Counted from the stretch's first letter, positions 46,826-55,430 are shown. The stretch is DNA of 64,000 nt from Streptomyces actuosus (GCF_016921115.1 NZ_JAFFZS010000013.1:124001-188000), one strand, 5' to 3'. A program made the numbers and translations. Notes: a model not told the origin generated them from the sequence alone.

Positions 46826-47112
46826 TGCCGCGATCGGTTGACATGACCATGACTTTAATGCTGACGCAGCGATCATCAGATCGGTCTCGCGAACCAGGCA
46901 CGACCACTCTTGGCCGGTGGCGGTCCCGAATGCGGCTGGACACCCGGGTCTGATCCGTTTCGACCCGTTGTGGTGATCTCCGTTCGGACACCAAAGGGCA
47001 ACCTTCCTCACGGTTCTCCCGCCCGCCACCTACAGTGCGAAGGCAGTGGCCGGCGGGAGACCGCGGCCCACGGGGGAGACGACCGACGGGGAAAACGGGG
47101 AGGAAGCGCGTC

Positions 47113-48738
47113 ATGCGCAAGGGAGCGAAGGCCGCGATAGTCGGCACGGTGTTCACCGCGATGGTGGGCGGTGCCGGCTACGGGGCGTACAACTTCGTGT
47201 CCGCACTCAACGGCGGCGGCAGCGGGGCGAGCGGCCCCGCGCCGGTGAGAACCGGACCGCCGAGCGCCGACGAGGTGAAGGAGACCACGAAGGCCTTCTT
47301 CACGGCGTGGGAGAAGGGGGAGGCGACCCGGGCGGCGTCGTACACGGACAACGCCGCCATGGCGGAGCCCCTGCTGACGTCGTACCGCGACAGCGCCCAC
47401 ATCAAGGACGTGACGATCACACCGGGGGCGGTGAACGGCGCCACGGTGCCGTTCACCGTGAAGGCGACGGTGTCGTACGAGGGGAAGTCCGAGCCTCTCG
47501 ACTACTCCAGCAGCCTGAACGTCGTCCGCGGGGTCACCACCGGGCGGCCGCTGGTGGACTGGCGGCCGTCCGTGGTGCACCCGGACCTGAAGAACATGGG
47601 CGACACGCTGGTCACCGGCGCCTCGGCCGCCCCGCCGATCGAGGCCGTGGACCGCAACGGCACGGTGCTGACGAAGGACAAGTACCCCTCGCTCGGCGCG
47701 ATCCTGGACCAGTTGCGCGCGAAGTACGGCGACGCGGCCGGCGGCACGCCCGGCGTCGAGCTGGCGATCCGCCACTCGGACCCGGACACCGCCGACACCA
47801 CGGTGCTCACCCTCGCCGAGGGCAAGGCCGGCGAGCTGCGCACGACGCTGAGCGCTTCCGTGCAGGCGGCCGCCGAGCGCGCGGTGCAGAAGTACCCCCA
47901 GTCGTCTGTGGTGGCCGTCAAGGCGAGCACCGGTGAGGTACTGGCGGTCGCCAACCATCGCGAGGACGGTTTCAACGCCGCGTTCTCGGGGACGGTGGCC
48001 CCCGGCTCCACCATGAAGATCATCAGTGCGGCCACGCTCATCGACAAGGGGCTGACCAGTGCCAACGGTCCCGCACCGTGCACCGAGGACGCGCTGTGGG
48101 AGGGGCAGACCTTCCGCAACTACCGGGAGATGACGGACGAGGGCGCGACGCTGTCGCAGAGCTTCGCCCGCTCCTGCAACACGGCTTTCATCAAGTACGT
48201 GGACAACCTGGACGACGACTCGCTCACCCGGGAGGCGACCGACCGTTTCGGCCTCGGCCGGAACAACTGGCAGACCGGCATCGCGTCCTTCGACGGCAAG
48301 GTCCCGGCCGTCAGCGGTCCCGACAAGGCCGCCGCGCTGATCGGCCAGGGGCAGGTGCAGATGAGTCCGCTCAACATGGCGTCGGTGACGGCGACCGCGA
48401 TGACGGGCGCCTTCCACCAGCCGGTGATCGTGCCGCAGAGCCTCGACGGCCGGGAACTGGCACACGCGCGCGGACTGTCCTCGAGCACGGTGCAGCAGCT
48501 GCGCAGCATGATGCACCGCACCGCGACCGGCGGCACCGCGGCCGGTGCCATGTCCGGGCTGCGCGGGACGATCGGCGCCAAGACCGGTTCGGCCGAGGTC
48601 GACGGAGCGGCGCGGTCCGACAGCTGGTTCGCCGGCTACCGCGACGACGTCGCCGCCGCGGCCATGGTCCAGCACGGCGGTCACGGCAGCGACGCGGCCG
48701 GTCCGGTCGTCGCGGCAGTGCTGCGGGCCGGGGGCTGA
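47113..48738 (+). CDS. Class B-type penicillin-binding protein (transpeptidase), tandem copy 1
   Basis: A 541-residue membrane-anchored protein. ATG 47113 has GGGGAGGAA upstream. One N-terminal helix (about 8-29), an NTF2-like MecA-N domain (about 50-160), a linker domain, and a transpeptidase domain with S299-T-M-K302, S354-C-N356 and K490-T-G492. It cross-links peptidoglycan outside the membrane. No glycosyltransferase module. A paralogue follows 109 bp downstream in the same direction. Confidence 0.93.
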   Translation: MRKGAKAAIVGTVFTAMVGGAGYGAYNFVSALNGGGSGASGPAPVRTGPPSADEVKETTKAFFTAWEKGEATRAASYTDNAAMAEPLLTSYRDSAHIKDVTITPGAVNGATVPFTVKATVSYEGKSEPLDYSSSLNVVRGVTTGRPLVDWRPSVVHPDLKNMGDTLVTGASAAPPIEAVDRNGTVLTKDKYPSLGAILDQLRAKYGDAAGGTPGVELAIRHSDPDTADTTVLTLAEGKAGELRTTLSASVQAAAERAVQKYPQSSVVAVKASTGEVLAVANHREDGFNAAFSGTVAPGSTMKIISAATLIDKGLTSANGPAPCTEDALWEGQTFRNYREMTDEGATLSQSFARSCNTAFIKYVDNLDDDSLTREATDRFGLGRNNWQTGIASFDGKVPAVSGPDKAAALIGQGQVQMSPLNMASVTATAMTGAFHQPVIVPQSLDGRELAHARGLSSSTVQQLRSMMHRTATGGTAAGAMSGLRGTIGAKTGSAEVDGAARSDSWFAGYRDDVAAAAMVQHGGHGSDAAGPVVAAVLRAGG

Positions 48739-48847
48739 CATCCCTCCGGGGACGGGACCCTAGGCTGGTCGCCGTCGTTGGGGTGCGTGAGGGCGACGAG
48801 ACCCCCCGAGGCGTGGGGGCACCGGGGAATGCGAAGGAACGGTGGCA

Positions 48848-50521
48848 GTGGGCAAGAGACGACGCGTCGATCAGCGACGGAGAACCGGGCCGGCCGTGGT
48901 GGGCGGCGTGCTCGCGGTGGTGGTCGGTGGCGCCGGCGTCGGCGCGTACGCGCTGTACGGCGGCGGTGCCTCGGCCGACGACCGTACGTCCACCACGTCC
49001 GCCGGCCACGCGAAGGCCGCCAGGACCGGCCCGCTGTCCGCGGCGGAGGTCACCACGGCCGCGCAGACGTTCCTGACCGCCTGGCAGCAGGGTCGCCTTC
49101 CCGAGGCGGCGTCCGTGACCGACGATCCGCAGGCCGCCACCGCCCTGCTGACGGGGTTCACCAAGGACGCCCACATCGAGAAGGCGACGTTCACGGCGGG
49201 CACGCCGACGGGCGGCAGGGTGCCGTTCTCGGTGAAGGGCACGGTGCGTTTCGGCGGGGCCGCCGAGCCGCTCTCCTACAGCAGCGCGCTGACCGTCGTC
49301 CGGCGTATCGGGGACGGCGAGCCGGTCGTCGACTGGCACGCCGCCGTGGTCCACCCGGACCTGCAGGACGGCGACACCCTCGTCACCGGTGAGTCCGGCA
49401 ACCCGCCGGTGAAGGCGCTGGACCGGCACGGCGGTGAGATCACGGCTGCCAAGTACCCGTCCCTGGGCACCGTGCTGGACGGGCTGCGCGAGAAGTACGG
49501 CAAGAAGGCCGGCGGCAAGGCCGGCGTCGAACTGCGCGTGGTCCGCGGCAAGGACGCGAAGGCGAAGAAGCTCTCCGACAAGACACTGCTGGTGCTGAGC
49601 AAGGGCACGCCGGGCACGGTGCAGACCACGCTGAGCCCGGTCTACCAGGCGGCGGCCGAGCAGCAGGTCGCGAAGTGGTCCAAGGCGTCGGTGGTGATGG
49701 TCCGCCCTTCGACGGGTGAGATCCTCGCGGTGGCGAACAGCGGCCACGGCTTCAACGTCGGGTTCCAGGGCATGCTCGCGCCCGGCTCCACCATGAAGAT
49801 CATCACGTCGTCGATGCTGATCGAGAAGGGGCTGGGGTCGGCGGACAAGCGGCACCCGTGCCCGAAGACGTTCACCTACGGCGGCTGGAAGTTCCACAAC
49901 GACGACGACTTCGAGATCAAGGGCGGCACGCTCAAGGCGAGCTTCGCGCGCTCCTGCAACACCGCCTTCATCAGCCAGGCCCCGGAGCTCGACAACGGCG
50001 ACCTGACCCGGCAGGCGCAGCAGGTGTTCGGCCTGTCGATGGACGACTGGGCGATCGGCGTGCCGTCGTTCGACGGTTCGGTGCCGGTGCAGTCGGCGGC
50101 ACCGATGGCGGCCTCGCTGATCGGGCAGGGCGGGGTGCGGATGAACCCGCTGAACATGGCGTCGGTGGCGGCGACGGTGAAGTCCGGCGTCTTCCACCAG
50201 CCTTACCTGGTCTCCCCCGACGTCGACCACCGCACGCTGGCCACCGCCTCGCGGTCCCTGTCTCCGTCCACGCTGGCGCAGCTGCGCGAGATGATGCAGT
50301 TCACGGCGTCCTACGGCACGGCCGCCCAGGCCATGCGCGGGCTCGGTCCCGACTACGGCGCCAAGACCGGCTCCGCGGAGGTCGGCGGGCAGGAGAAGCC
50401 CGACGGCTGGTTCACGGCCTACCGGGGCGATCTCGCCGCTGCCGGCGTGGTGCAGGCGGGCGGCCACGGCGGCGACACGGCCGGACCGATCGTCGCGTCG
50501 CTGCTGCGGATGGGCGGCTGA
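48848..50521 (+). CDS. Class B-type penicillin-binding protein (transpeptidase), tandem copy 2
   Basis: A 557-residue paralogue of the preceding gene with the same architecture. GTG 48848 is preferred to GTG 48842 because GAAGGA lies 9 nt before it. N-terminal helix 'AVVVGGAGVGAYALYGGG', NTF2-like domain ('FLTAWQQGRLPEAASVTDD'), then 'APGSTMKII' (SxxK), 'SFARSCNTAF' (SxN) and 'GAKTGSAEV' (KTG). Larger insert before the SxN motif ('YGGWKFHNDDDFEIKGG'). A perfect terminator hairpin follows at once. Confidence 0.93.
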   Translation: MGKRRRVDQRRRTGPAVVGGVLAVVVGGAGVGAYALYGGGASADDRTSTTSAGHAKAARTGPLSAAEVTTAAQTFLTAWQQGRLPEAASVTDDPQAATALLTGFTKDAHIEKATFTAGTPTGGRVPFSVKGTVRFGGAAEPLSYSSALTVVRRIGDGEPVVDWHAAVVHPDLQDGDTLVTGESGNPPVKALDRHGGEITAAKYPSLGTVLDGLREKYGKKAGGKAGVELRVVRGKDAKAKKLSDKTLLVLSKGTPGTVQTTLSPVYQAAAEQQVAKWSKASVVMVRPSTGEILAVANSGHGFNVGFQGMLAPGSTMKIITSSMLIEKGLGSADKRHPCPKTFTYGGWKFHNDDDFEIKGGTLKASFARSCNTAFISQAPELDNGDLTRQAQQVFGLSMDDWAIGVPSFDGSVPVQSAAPMAASLIGQGGVRMNPLNMASVAATVKSGVFHQPYLVSPDVDHRTLATASRSLSPSTLAQLREMMQFTASYGTAAQAMRGLGPDYGAKTGSAEVGGQEKPDGWFTAYRGDLAAAGVVQAGGHGGDTAGPIVASLLRMGG

Positions 50522-50550
50522 GCGGACCGGCGGGGAGACCGCCGGTCCGC
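50522..50550. terminator. Terminator after the second PBP
   Basis: A perfect 12-bp stem GCGGACCGGCGG/CCGCCGGTCCGC with a GGAGA loop, starting immediately after the stop codon. The rest of the gap to 50897 is GC-rich, with GCGGACGC/GAGCGGACGG-like repeats and no gene that I can support. Confidence 0.85.
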
Positions 50551-50897
50551 CGCTCGGACGGGGAAGCGGGAGACCGGACGGGCGCGCCGAGCCTCACCCG
50601 AGGCCGACGCCCCAGACAGCGGGGACGGGCCCTTGGGGGGACGATCTGCGCCCGAGGCGAAAGGTCATGGCGGCCGGGGCGGACGACCCGCGCCGGAGAC
50701 GACGGGCCAGGGCCCCGAGGCGGACGGGCGAGCGTCGCGAGGCAGGCCAAGAGCGTGCCTCCCCGCCCGGGGCGGACGCGTACCGAGCGGACGGATACAA
50801 GACGGCCGCATACCGGGCGGACGCCGGGATGCGGCCGGGGCTCCACAGCGCGGGAGGCCGGTCGGGAGTCCGGTGCCGGTGCCGCGGCCGTGCGCGT

Positions 50898-51227
50898 CTA
50901 GGCGGCCAGGTAGGTCCGGCGCAGGAAGCGCAGGAGGGCCTTCGACTCGAACTGCACGACGGAGACGCCCTGCGCGGAGTGGAACTCCACGACGGCCTGG
51001 ACACGGCCGCACGGCCACACCCGGACGGAGCCGGTACCGACCGGGGCGCGAAGCCCCTGTTCCAGCAGCGTGCGGGCGACGGTCCATTCATGGGGTCCGG
51101 GAAGGCCGACGCGGATGGAGCGGGGATCGTCGGGGTCGTATTTGAGTACGACCGGTACGGCCGACGATTCCTCCTCGAAGTCGTCCGTGACGATGTGGGC
51201 TCGCGCGTACTGTTCGACTACAGACAT
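50898..51227 (-). CDS. ssgE: SsgA-like sporulation/cell-division protein (SsgE-like)
   Basis: A 109-residue SALP-family protein; ATG 51227 has AAGGGG upstream. Family features: 'VPVVLKYDPDDPRSIRVGL', 'VARTLLEQGLRAPVGTGSVRVWP' (in part) and 'VEFHSAQGVSVVQFESKALL'. SALPs exist only in sporulating actinomycetes and guide septum placement, autolysis and spore separation. The place next to the two PBPs is where S. coelicolor has ssgE (SCO3158). It is shorter than the usual 130-145 residues, lacking part of the N-terminal strand region. Confidence 0.85.
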   Translation of the reverse strand: MSVVEQYARAHIVTDDFEEESSAVPVVLKYDPDDPRSIRVGLPGPHEWTVARTLLEQGLRAPVGTGSVRVWPCGRVQAVVEFHSAQGVSVVQFESKALLRFLRRTYLAA

Positions 51228-51356
51228 CGTCCGGCCCCTTACCCTGAGTGGCCTGCGCGAAAGCTGTGCATCCGCTTCCTCTCCAATGTCGCACATTTCC
51301 CGGAACGCGCCCGTCGTGCCGTGACATCTCCCACCACGGTGACGAGCAGCTCGCTC

Positions 51357-51373
51357 TTGCAACTCATTCGCAT
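51357..51373 (+). promoter_or_regulatory. Nur-box-like operator
   Basis: TTGCAA-CTCAT-TCGCAT resembles the Nur (nickel-sensing Fur-family) box tTGCaa-N5-ttGCAA, with a full left and a 4/6 right half. It overlaps the presumed -35 region of the transporter promoter, 20 bp before the start codon: a suitable place for nickel-dependent repression (inference). Confidence 0.55.
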
Positions 51374-51381
51374 TAAGCGAC

Positions 51382-51387
51382 TATCAT
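51382..51387 (+). promoter_or_regulatory. -10 box of leaderless ECF-transporter promoter
   Basis: TATCAT ends 6 nt before the GTG start at 51394; no SD is present. TTGCAA at 51357 could serve as -35 with a 19-bp spacer. Confidence 0.55.
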
Positions 51388-51393
51388 CGAACG

Positions 51394-52458
51394 GTGCATG
51401 TGCCTGACGGATTCATCGACGCCCCCGTCTCCGCGGCGACCGGAGTGGTCGCCGCCTCCGCCATCGCCGTGAGCCTGCGCGGCGCACGGCGGGAACTGGA
51501 CGAGAGAACGGCGCCCTTGGCCGGGCTGGTCGCGGCGTTCGTCTTCGCGGTGCAGATGCTGAACTTCCCGGTGGCCGCCGGGACCAGCGGACACCTGCTG
51601 GGCGGGGCGCTCGCGGCGATCCTCGTCGGTCCCTTCACCGGCGTCCTGTGCGTCTCGGTCGTCCTGCTCGTGCAGGGCATCCTCTTCGCCGACGGCGGGC
51701 TGACCGCGCTCGGCGTGAACATCACCGACATGGCGATCGTGACGACGGTCGCCTCGTACGCCGTCTTCCGCCTGCTGGTGAAGGTGCTCCCGCGCTCGCG
51801 CCGGTCCATGTCCGTGGCCTCCTTCACCGCCGCCCTCGTCTCGGTGCCCGCGGCCGCGGTCGCCTTCACCCTGATCTACGCCGTCGGCGGCACCACCGAC
51901 GTCTCCCTCGACAAGGTCGCCACCGCAATGATCGGCGTGCACGTGCTGATCGGCCTCGGCGAGGCCGCGATCACGGCATTGACGGTGAGCGCCGTGATCG
52001 CCGTGCGCCCCGATCTCGTGTACGGCGCGCGCGGCCTGCAGCAGCGCCTGAAGCTGCGCGTGAACGGCGTACTCGTGGACGCGCCCGCATCGACGGGGGC
52101 GCGCACGGCGCCCGTCGCAGCACGCACTTCGCGGCGCACGCTGTGGCTCACCGGTCTGGCCACCTCGCTCGTGCTCGCCGGTTTCGTGAGCTTCTACGCC
52201 TCCTCCAGCCCCGACGGCCTGGAGAAGGTCGCCGCCGACCACGGCCTCGACAAGAAGGCCGCAGGGCATGCCGCAGCGGACTCCCCGCTCGCCGACTACG
52301 GCGTGAAGGACGTCGCCGACGCGCGCCTGTCCGGCGGGCTCGCCGGCGTGATCGGCGTGGGCGCGACGGCGGTGGCGGGCAGCGCGGTGTTCTGGACGGT
52401 GCGCAGGCGGCGCATGCGCGAGGTGTCGCCCGCCTCCACCGCCGTGGAGAACGTCTGA
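51394..52458 (+). CDS. ECF-type nickel/cobalt transporter, fused CbiM/NikM substrate-binding and PDGLE (N) component
   Basis: A 354-residue membrane protein. The GTG 51394 start is fixed by 'MHVPDGFIDA': His2 of this N-terminal motif is a metal ligand in CbiM/NikM. 'SGHLLGGALAAI' (His67) and 'NITDMA' complete the site. Residues 1-215 are the seven-helix M component; after a linker, 250-345 form a two-helix N-like component containing 'SSPDGLEKVA' (PDGLE domain). It imports Ni2+ or Co2+ together with the downstream CbiQ/CbiO. The Nur-like box argues for nickel. Confidence 0.92.
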   Translation: MHVPDGFIDAPVSAATGVVAASAIAVSLRGARRELDERTAPLAGLVAAFVFAVQMLNFPVAAGTSGHLLGGALAAILVGPFTGVLCVSVVLLVQGILFADGGLTALGVNITDMAIVTTVASYAVFRLLVKVLPRSRRSMSVASFTAALVSVPAAAVAFTLIYAVGGTTDVSLDKVATAMIGVHVLIGLGEAAITALTVSAVIAVRPDLVYGARGLQQRLKLRVNGVLVDAPASTGARTAPVAARTSRRTLWLTGLATSLVLAGFVSFYASSSPDGLEKVAADHGLDKKAAGHAAADSPLADYGVKDVADARLSGGLAGVIGVGATAVAGSAVFWTVRRRRMREVSPASTAVENV

Positions 52459-52459
52459 G

Positions 52460-53221
52460 ATGGGCGCCGGGCACGCGCACCGGCTCTACCGGCACGGCCA
52501 CTCGCCGGTGCACGGACTGCCACCGCACACCAAGCTGGCCGCCGTGTTCACCTTCGTCGTCGTGGTGGTCTCCACGCCGAGGGAGGCGATGTGGGCGTTC
52601 GGCCTCTACGCCGTCCTGCTGGGCGTCGTCGCCCGCTACGCCCGCGTACCGGTCGGCTTCCTGCTCAAGCGGCTGCTGATCGAGGTGCCGTTCGTCGCGT
52701 TCGCGGTGCTCATGCCGTTCGTGGCGGAGGGCGGGCGAGTGGACGTCCTGGGGCTGTCGCTGAGCGTGAACGGCCTGTGGGGCGCCTGGAACGTGCTGGC
52801 CAAGGGCACCCTCGGCGTCGCCGCCTCCGTGCTGCTGGCCTCCACCACCGAACTGCGCGAGCTGCTGCTCGGGCTCCAGCGTCTGAAGCTGCCGCCACTG
52901 CTCGTGCAGATCGCGTCCTTCATGATCCGCTACGGCGACGTCATCACCGACGAGATGCGGCGCATGCGCATCGCGCGTGAGTCACGCGGCTTCGAGGCGC
53001 GCGGCGTGCGCCACTGGGGCGTGCTCGCGAAGTCCGCCGGTGCGCTGTTCATCCGCTCCTACGAGCGCGGGGAGCGCGTGCACCTGGCCATGGTCAGCCG
53101 TGGGTACACCGGCACGATGCCGGTGATCGACGAGGTGACCGCCACGCGCGCGCAGTGGTCGTACGCGTTCGCCCTGCCGTTCGCGGCTCTGGTCGTCTGT
53201 CTGCTGGGATGGTTCCTGTGA
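52460..53221 (+). CDS. ECF transporter transmembrane component (CbiQ/NikQ)
   Basis: A 253-residue T component starting 1 nt after the stop of the M/N gene. 'PHTKLAAVFTFVVVVVST' and about five helices, then the cytoplasmic coupling helices with the characteristic 'RIARESRGFEAR' (Ala-Arg-Gly type) and 'FIRSYERGERVHLAMVSRGY'. It links the metal-binding component to the ATPase. Confidence 0.94.
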   Translation: MGAGHAHRLYRHGHSPVHGLPPHTKLAAVFTFVVVVVSTPREAMWAFGLYAVLLGVVARYARVPVGFLLKRLLIEVPFVAFAVLMPFVAEGGRVDVLGLSLSVNGLWGAWNVLAKGTLGVAASVLLASTTELRELLLGLQRLKLPPLLVQIASFMIRYGDVITDEMRRMRIARESRGFEARGVRHWGVLAKSAGALFIRSYERGERVHLAMVSRGYTGTMPVIDEVTATRAQWSYAFALPFAALVVCLLGWFL

Positions 53222-53967
53222 CACCCTCTCTGGAAGTGGCCGGTCTGGCCTTCGCCTACCCCGACGGGCACCAGGCGCTGTTCGGCGTGGACTTCGGCAT
53301 CGGGCGCGGCGAACGTGTCGCGCTGCTCGGCCCGAACGGCGCCGGCAAGACCACCCTCGTCCTGCACCTGAACGGGATCCTCTCCGGCGGCGCGGGCACG
53401 GTGACGGTGGCCGGGCTGCCGGTGAACAGGCGGAACATGGCGGAGATCCGGCGCAAGGTCGGCATCGTCTTCCAGGACCCCGACGACCAGCTGTTCATGC
53501 CGACGGTCCGCGAGGACGTCGCGTTCGGGCCGGCGGCCGCGGGACTCAGGGGGCCGGAGCTGGAGGAGCGGGTGGACCGGGCTCTCGCCCAGGTCGGCAT
53601 GGGAGCGTTCAAGGACCGCCCGCCGCACCACCTGTCGTTCGGGCAGCGCCGCCGGGTGGCGGTGGCGACGGTACTGGCGATGGAGCCGGAGATCCTCGTC
53701 CTGGACGAGCCGTCCTCCAACCTCGACCCGGCCTCCCGCCGCGAGCTCGCCGACATCCTGCGCTCGCTGGACGTCACCGTGCTGATGGTCACCCATGACC
53801 TGCCCTACGCCCTGGAACTGTGCCCGCGCTCGCTGATCCTCAGCGACGGCGTGATCGCGGCGGACGGACCCACCGCCGATCTGCTCGCCGACGACGCGCT
53901 CATGCGGGCCCACCGTCTGGAACTGCCCTTCGGCTTCGACCCGCGCTCCGTGACAATGGGCGCGTGA
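53218..53967 (+). CDS. ECF transporter ATPase (CbiO/NikO)
   Basis: A 249-residue ABC ATPase; GTG 53218 overlaps the CbiQ stop (GTGA). Walker A 'LLGPNGAGKTTL', Q-loop 'IVFQDPDDQLFMPTV', signature 'HLSFGQRRRVAVA' (LSFGQ variant), Walker B 'ILVLDEPSSNLD' and switch 'VTHD'. Last transporter gene; the OhrR gene overlaps its stop, so the four genes are translationally linked. Confidence 0.95.
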   Translation: MTPSLEVAGLAFAYPDGHQALFGVDFGIGRGERVALLGPNGAGKTTLVLHLNGILSGGAGTVTVAGLPVNRRNMAEIRRKVGIVFQDPDDQLFMPTVREDVAFGPAAAGLRGPELEERVDRALAQVGMGAFKDRPPHHLSFGQRRRVAVATVLAMEPEILVLDEPSSNLDPASRRELADILRSLDVTVLMVTHDLPYALELCPRSLILSDGVIAADGPTADLLADDALMRAHRLELPFGFDPRSVTMGA

Positions 53968-54560
53968 CGCAACTGGAGGAAGAGGGAGCCGGGAGGGCGG
54001 AGAAGTCCGGGAGCCCGGACCAGGGCTCGGACAAGGCCGGGCGGGCGGCCGACGCGAGGGCCGCGGAGGCCGAGTGGGCCGCGAAGGCCCAGGGGGCGCA
54101 CGGGCCGGACGCGGACGCGGGGTCGCTGCGGCTGGACGACCAGCTGTGCTTCGCGCTGTACGCCGCCCAGCGCGCGGTGACGGCCGCCTATCGCCCGCTC
54201 CTGGAGGAGCTGGGCCTCACCTATCCGCAGTACCTCGTCCTGCTCGTGCTGTGGGAGCGCGGCGAGATCACGGTGAAGGAGCTGGCCGGCGCGCTACGGC
54301 TCGACTACGGCACGGTGTCGCCGCTGCTGAAGCGGATGGAGTCGGCGGGGATGGTGCGTCGGGAGCGCGCGACGCGCGACGAGCGCTCGGTGCTGGTGGC
54401 GTGCACGGGGCGCGCGGAGGAACTGAAAGAGCGCGCGGCGCGCGTACCCGGCGCCCTGTTCACGGCAACGGGGCTCAGCGCTCAGGACGTCGTGCGGCTG
54501 CGCGAGGAGCTGTGGAGGCTCGCACAGCAGGCGGACGGGACGGGCAGCGGCTCGTCGTGA
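53964..54560 (+). CDS. ohrR: OhrR-type MarR regulator of organic hydroperoxide response
   Basis: A 198-residue MarR protein; GTG 53964 overlaps the CbiO stop (GTGA). A charged, disordered N-terminal extension of about 53 residues precedes the OhrR core 'LRLDDQLCFALYAAQRAVTAA', whose Cys is the peroxide-reactive residue of the family, followed by the winged helix 'LAGALRLDYGTVSPLLKRME' and 'RATRDERSVLV'. It is expected to repress the downstream ohr gene until oxidised. Being overlapped with a metal transporter operon is unusual. Confidence 0.88.
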   Translation: MTQLEEEGAGRAEKSGSPDQGSDKAGRAADARAAEAEWAAKAQGAHGPDADAGSLRLDDQLCFALYAAQRAVTAAYRPLLEELGLTYPQYLVLLVLWERGEITVKELAGALRLDYGTVSPLLKRMESAGMVRRERATRDERSVLVACTGRAEELKERAARVPGALFTATGLSAQDVVRLREELWRLAQQADGTGSGSS

Positions 54561-54756
54561 CGACGCGTGCGCCCCACGCCTCGGGCGCGCGGGTACTCCC
54601 CGGGCGCCCCCCGCTCCGGGCCACGCCGGGCGCGGGGGCGGTGCGCGCCGCGGCGGAGCCGACGGCACCGGCGAGCACGGAGGCCGCCAGCAGGAGCAGC
54701 CACTGCGCGCGGCCCCGGAGTGTGCGCCGTGCGCGCTGGTGGTGACTGCTGTGCAT
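54475..54756 (-). CDS. Possible small exported peptide antisense to the ohrR 3' end
   Basis: A 93-residue frame from ATG 54756 with AGGAG 10 nt upstream. Basic N-terminus ('MHSSHHQRARRTLRGRAQ'), hydrophobic stretch ('WLLLLAASVLAGAVGSAAA') with a possible signal-peptidase site, then a basic low-complexity tail that overlaps ohrR on the other strand. No homologue recognised. The tail composition is typical of an antisense shadow, so at most the first part may be real. It is the only gene-like content in the 54561-54971 gap apart from the ohr promoter. Confidence 0.25.
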   Translation of the reverse strand: MHSSHHQRARRTLRGRAQWLLLLAASVLAGAVGSAAARTAPAPGVARSGGRPGSTRAPEAWGARVVTTSRCPSRPPAVRASTAPRAAARRPER

Positions 54757-54925
54757 GCCCTGTAGCTCCTGACCGAGGCGTCGTGTCCTGGGTGTCAGCA
54801 GCATCCTCCGGCACGCCCCTGCGCGTTGCCAGGCGGGACCCGCCGAACGGACTCCCGGACCGGACGGCGCGAGTTACCCGAGGTCACACCCCCTGGACTG
54901 TCCAGCTGACCGACCGGCCAGTACC

Positions 54926-54950
54926 TTGTGCACGATAATTTTGTGCGCAC
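54926..54950 (+). promoter_or_regulatory. ohr promoter with candidate OhrR sites
   Basis: TTGTGCACGA (54926-54935) and TTGTGCGCAC (54941-54950) are repeated half-palindromes flanking GATAAT (54934-54939), a good -10 box. CGACCG 17 bp further up could be the -35. The ohr ATG is 21 bp downstream. Binding of OhrR here would block RNA polymerase. Confidence 0.6.
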
Positions 54951-54971
54951 TCTTTCCGGGAGAGCCCCACC

Positions 54972-55430
54972 ATGACTGACGGCGCGGCCGCCGAGACCGG
55001 CCCCGACACCCGCCCGACCAAGATCATGTACGTCGCCGAGGCGACCGCGCACGGCGGTCGGGACGGCTACGTCACCAGCCACGACGGGCAGCTGGAACTG
55101 AGGGTCGCCATGCCGCCGGAACTCGGCGGCGACGGCAACGGCACCAACCCGGAGCAGTTGTTCGCAGCCGGCTACGCCTCCTGCTTCCACAACGCGCTGA
55201 TCCTGGTCGGCAACCGCGCGGGTTACGACCTGACCGGCTCCACCGTGGCCGCGAAGGTCGGTCTCGGTCCCAACCGGAACCGGGGCTACGGTCTGGCCGT
55301 CGCGCTCAGCGTCTCCCTGCCGGTGCTGGACGGGGAGACGGCCGGGCAGCTGGTGGATGCGGCGCACGAGGTGTGCCCGTACTCGAACGCCACCCGCGAC
55401 AACATCGACGTGACGATCGTGCTGGGGTAG
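54972..55430 (+). CDS. ohr: Organic hydroperoxide resistance protein
   Basis: A 152-residue OsmC/Ohr-family thiol peroxidase; ATG 54972 with GGGAGAG upstream. The two redox cysteines lie in 'YASCFHNAL' and 'HEVCPYSNAT'; 'NPEQLFAAGYASC' and 'ATAHGGRDGYV' are typical Ohr sequences. It reduces organic and fatty-acid hydroperoxides using lipoylated protein reductants. Controlled by the upstream ohrR (inference from family and site). Confidence 0.96.
   Translation: MTDGAAAETGPDTRPTKIMYVAEATAHGGRDGYVTSHDGQLELRVAMPPELGGDGNGTNPEQLFAAGYASCFHNALILVGNRAGYDLTGSTVAAKVGLGPNRNRGYGLAVALSVSLPVLDGETAGQLVDAAHEVCPYSNATRDNIDVTIVLG

Noticed and set aside
46826..47029. N-terminal part of the minus-strand frame above the DUF6193-like fragment
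   Set aside because: 'RETDLMIAASAL' faintly recalls a PIN domain, but nothing else of that fold is present and there is no proper start.
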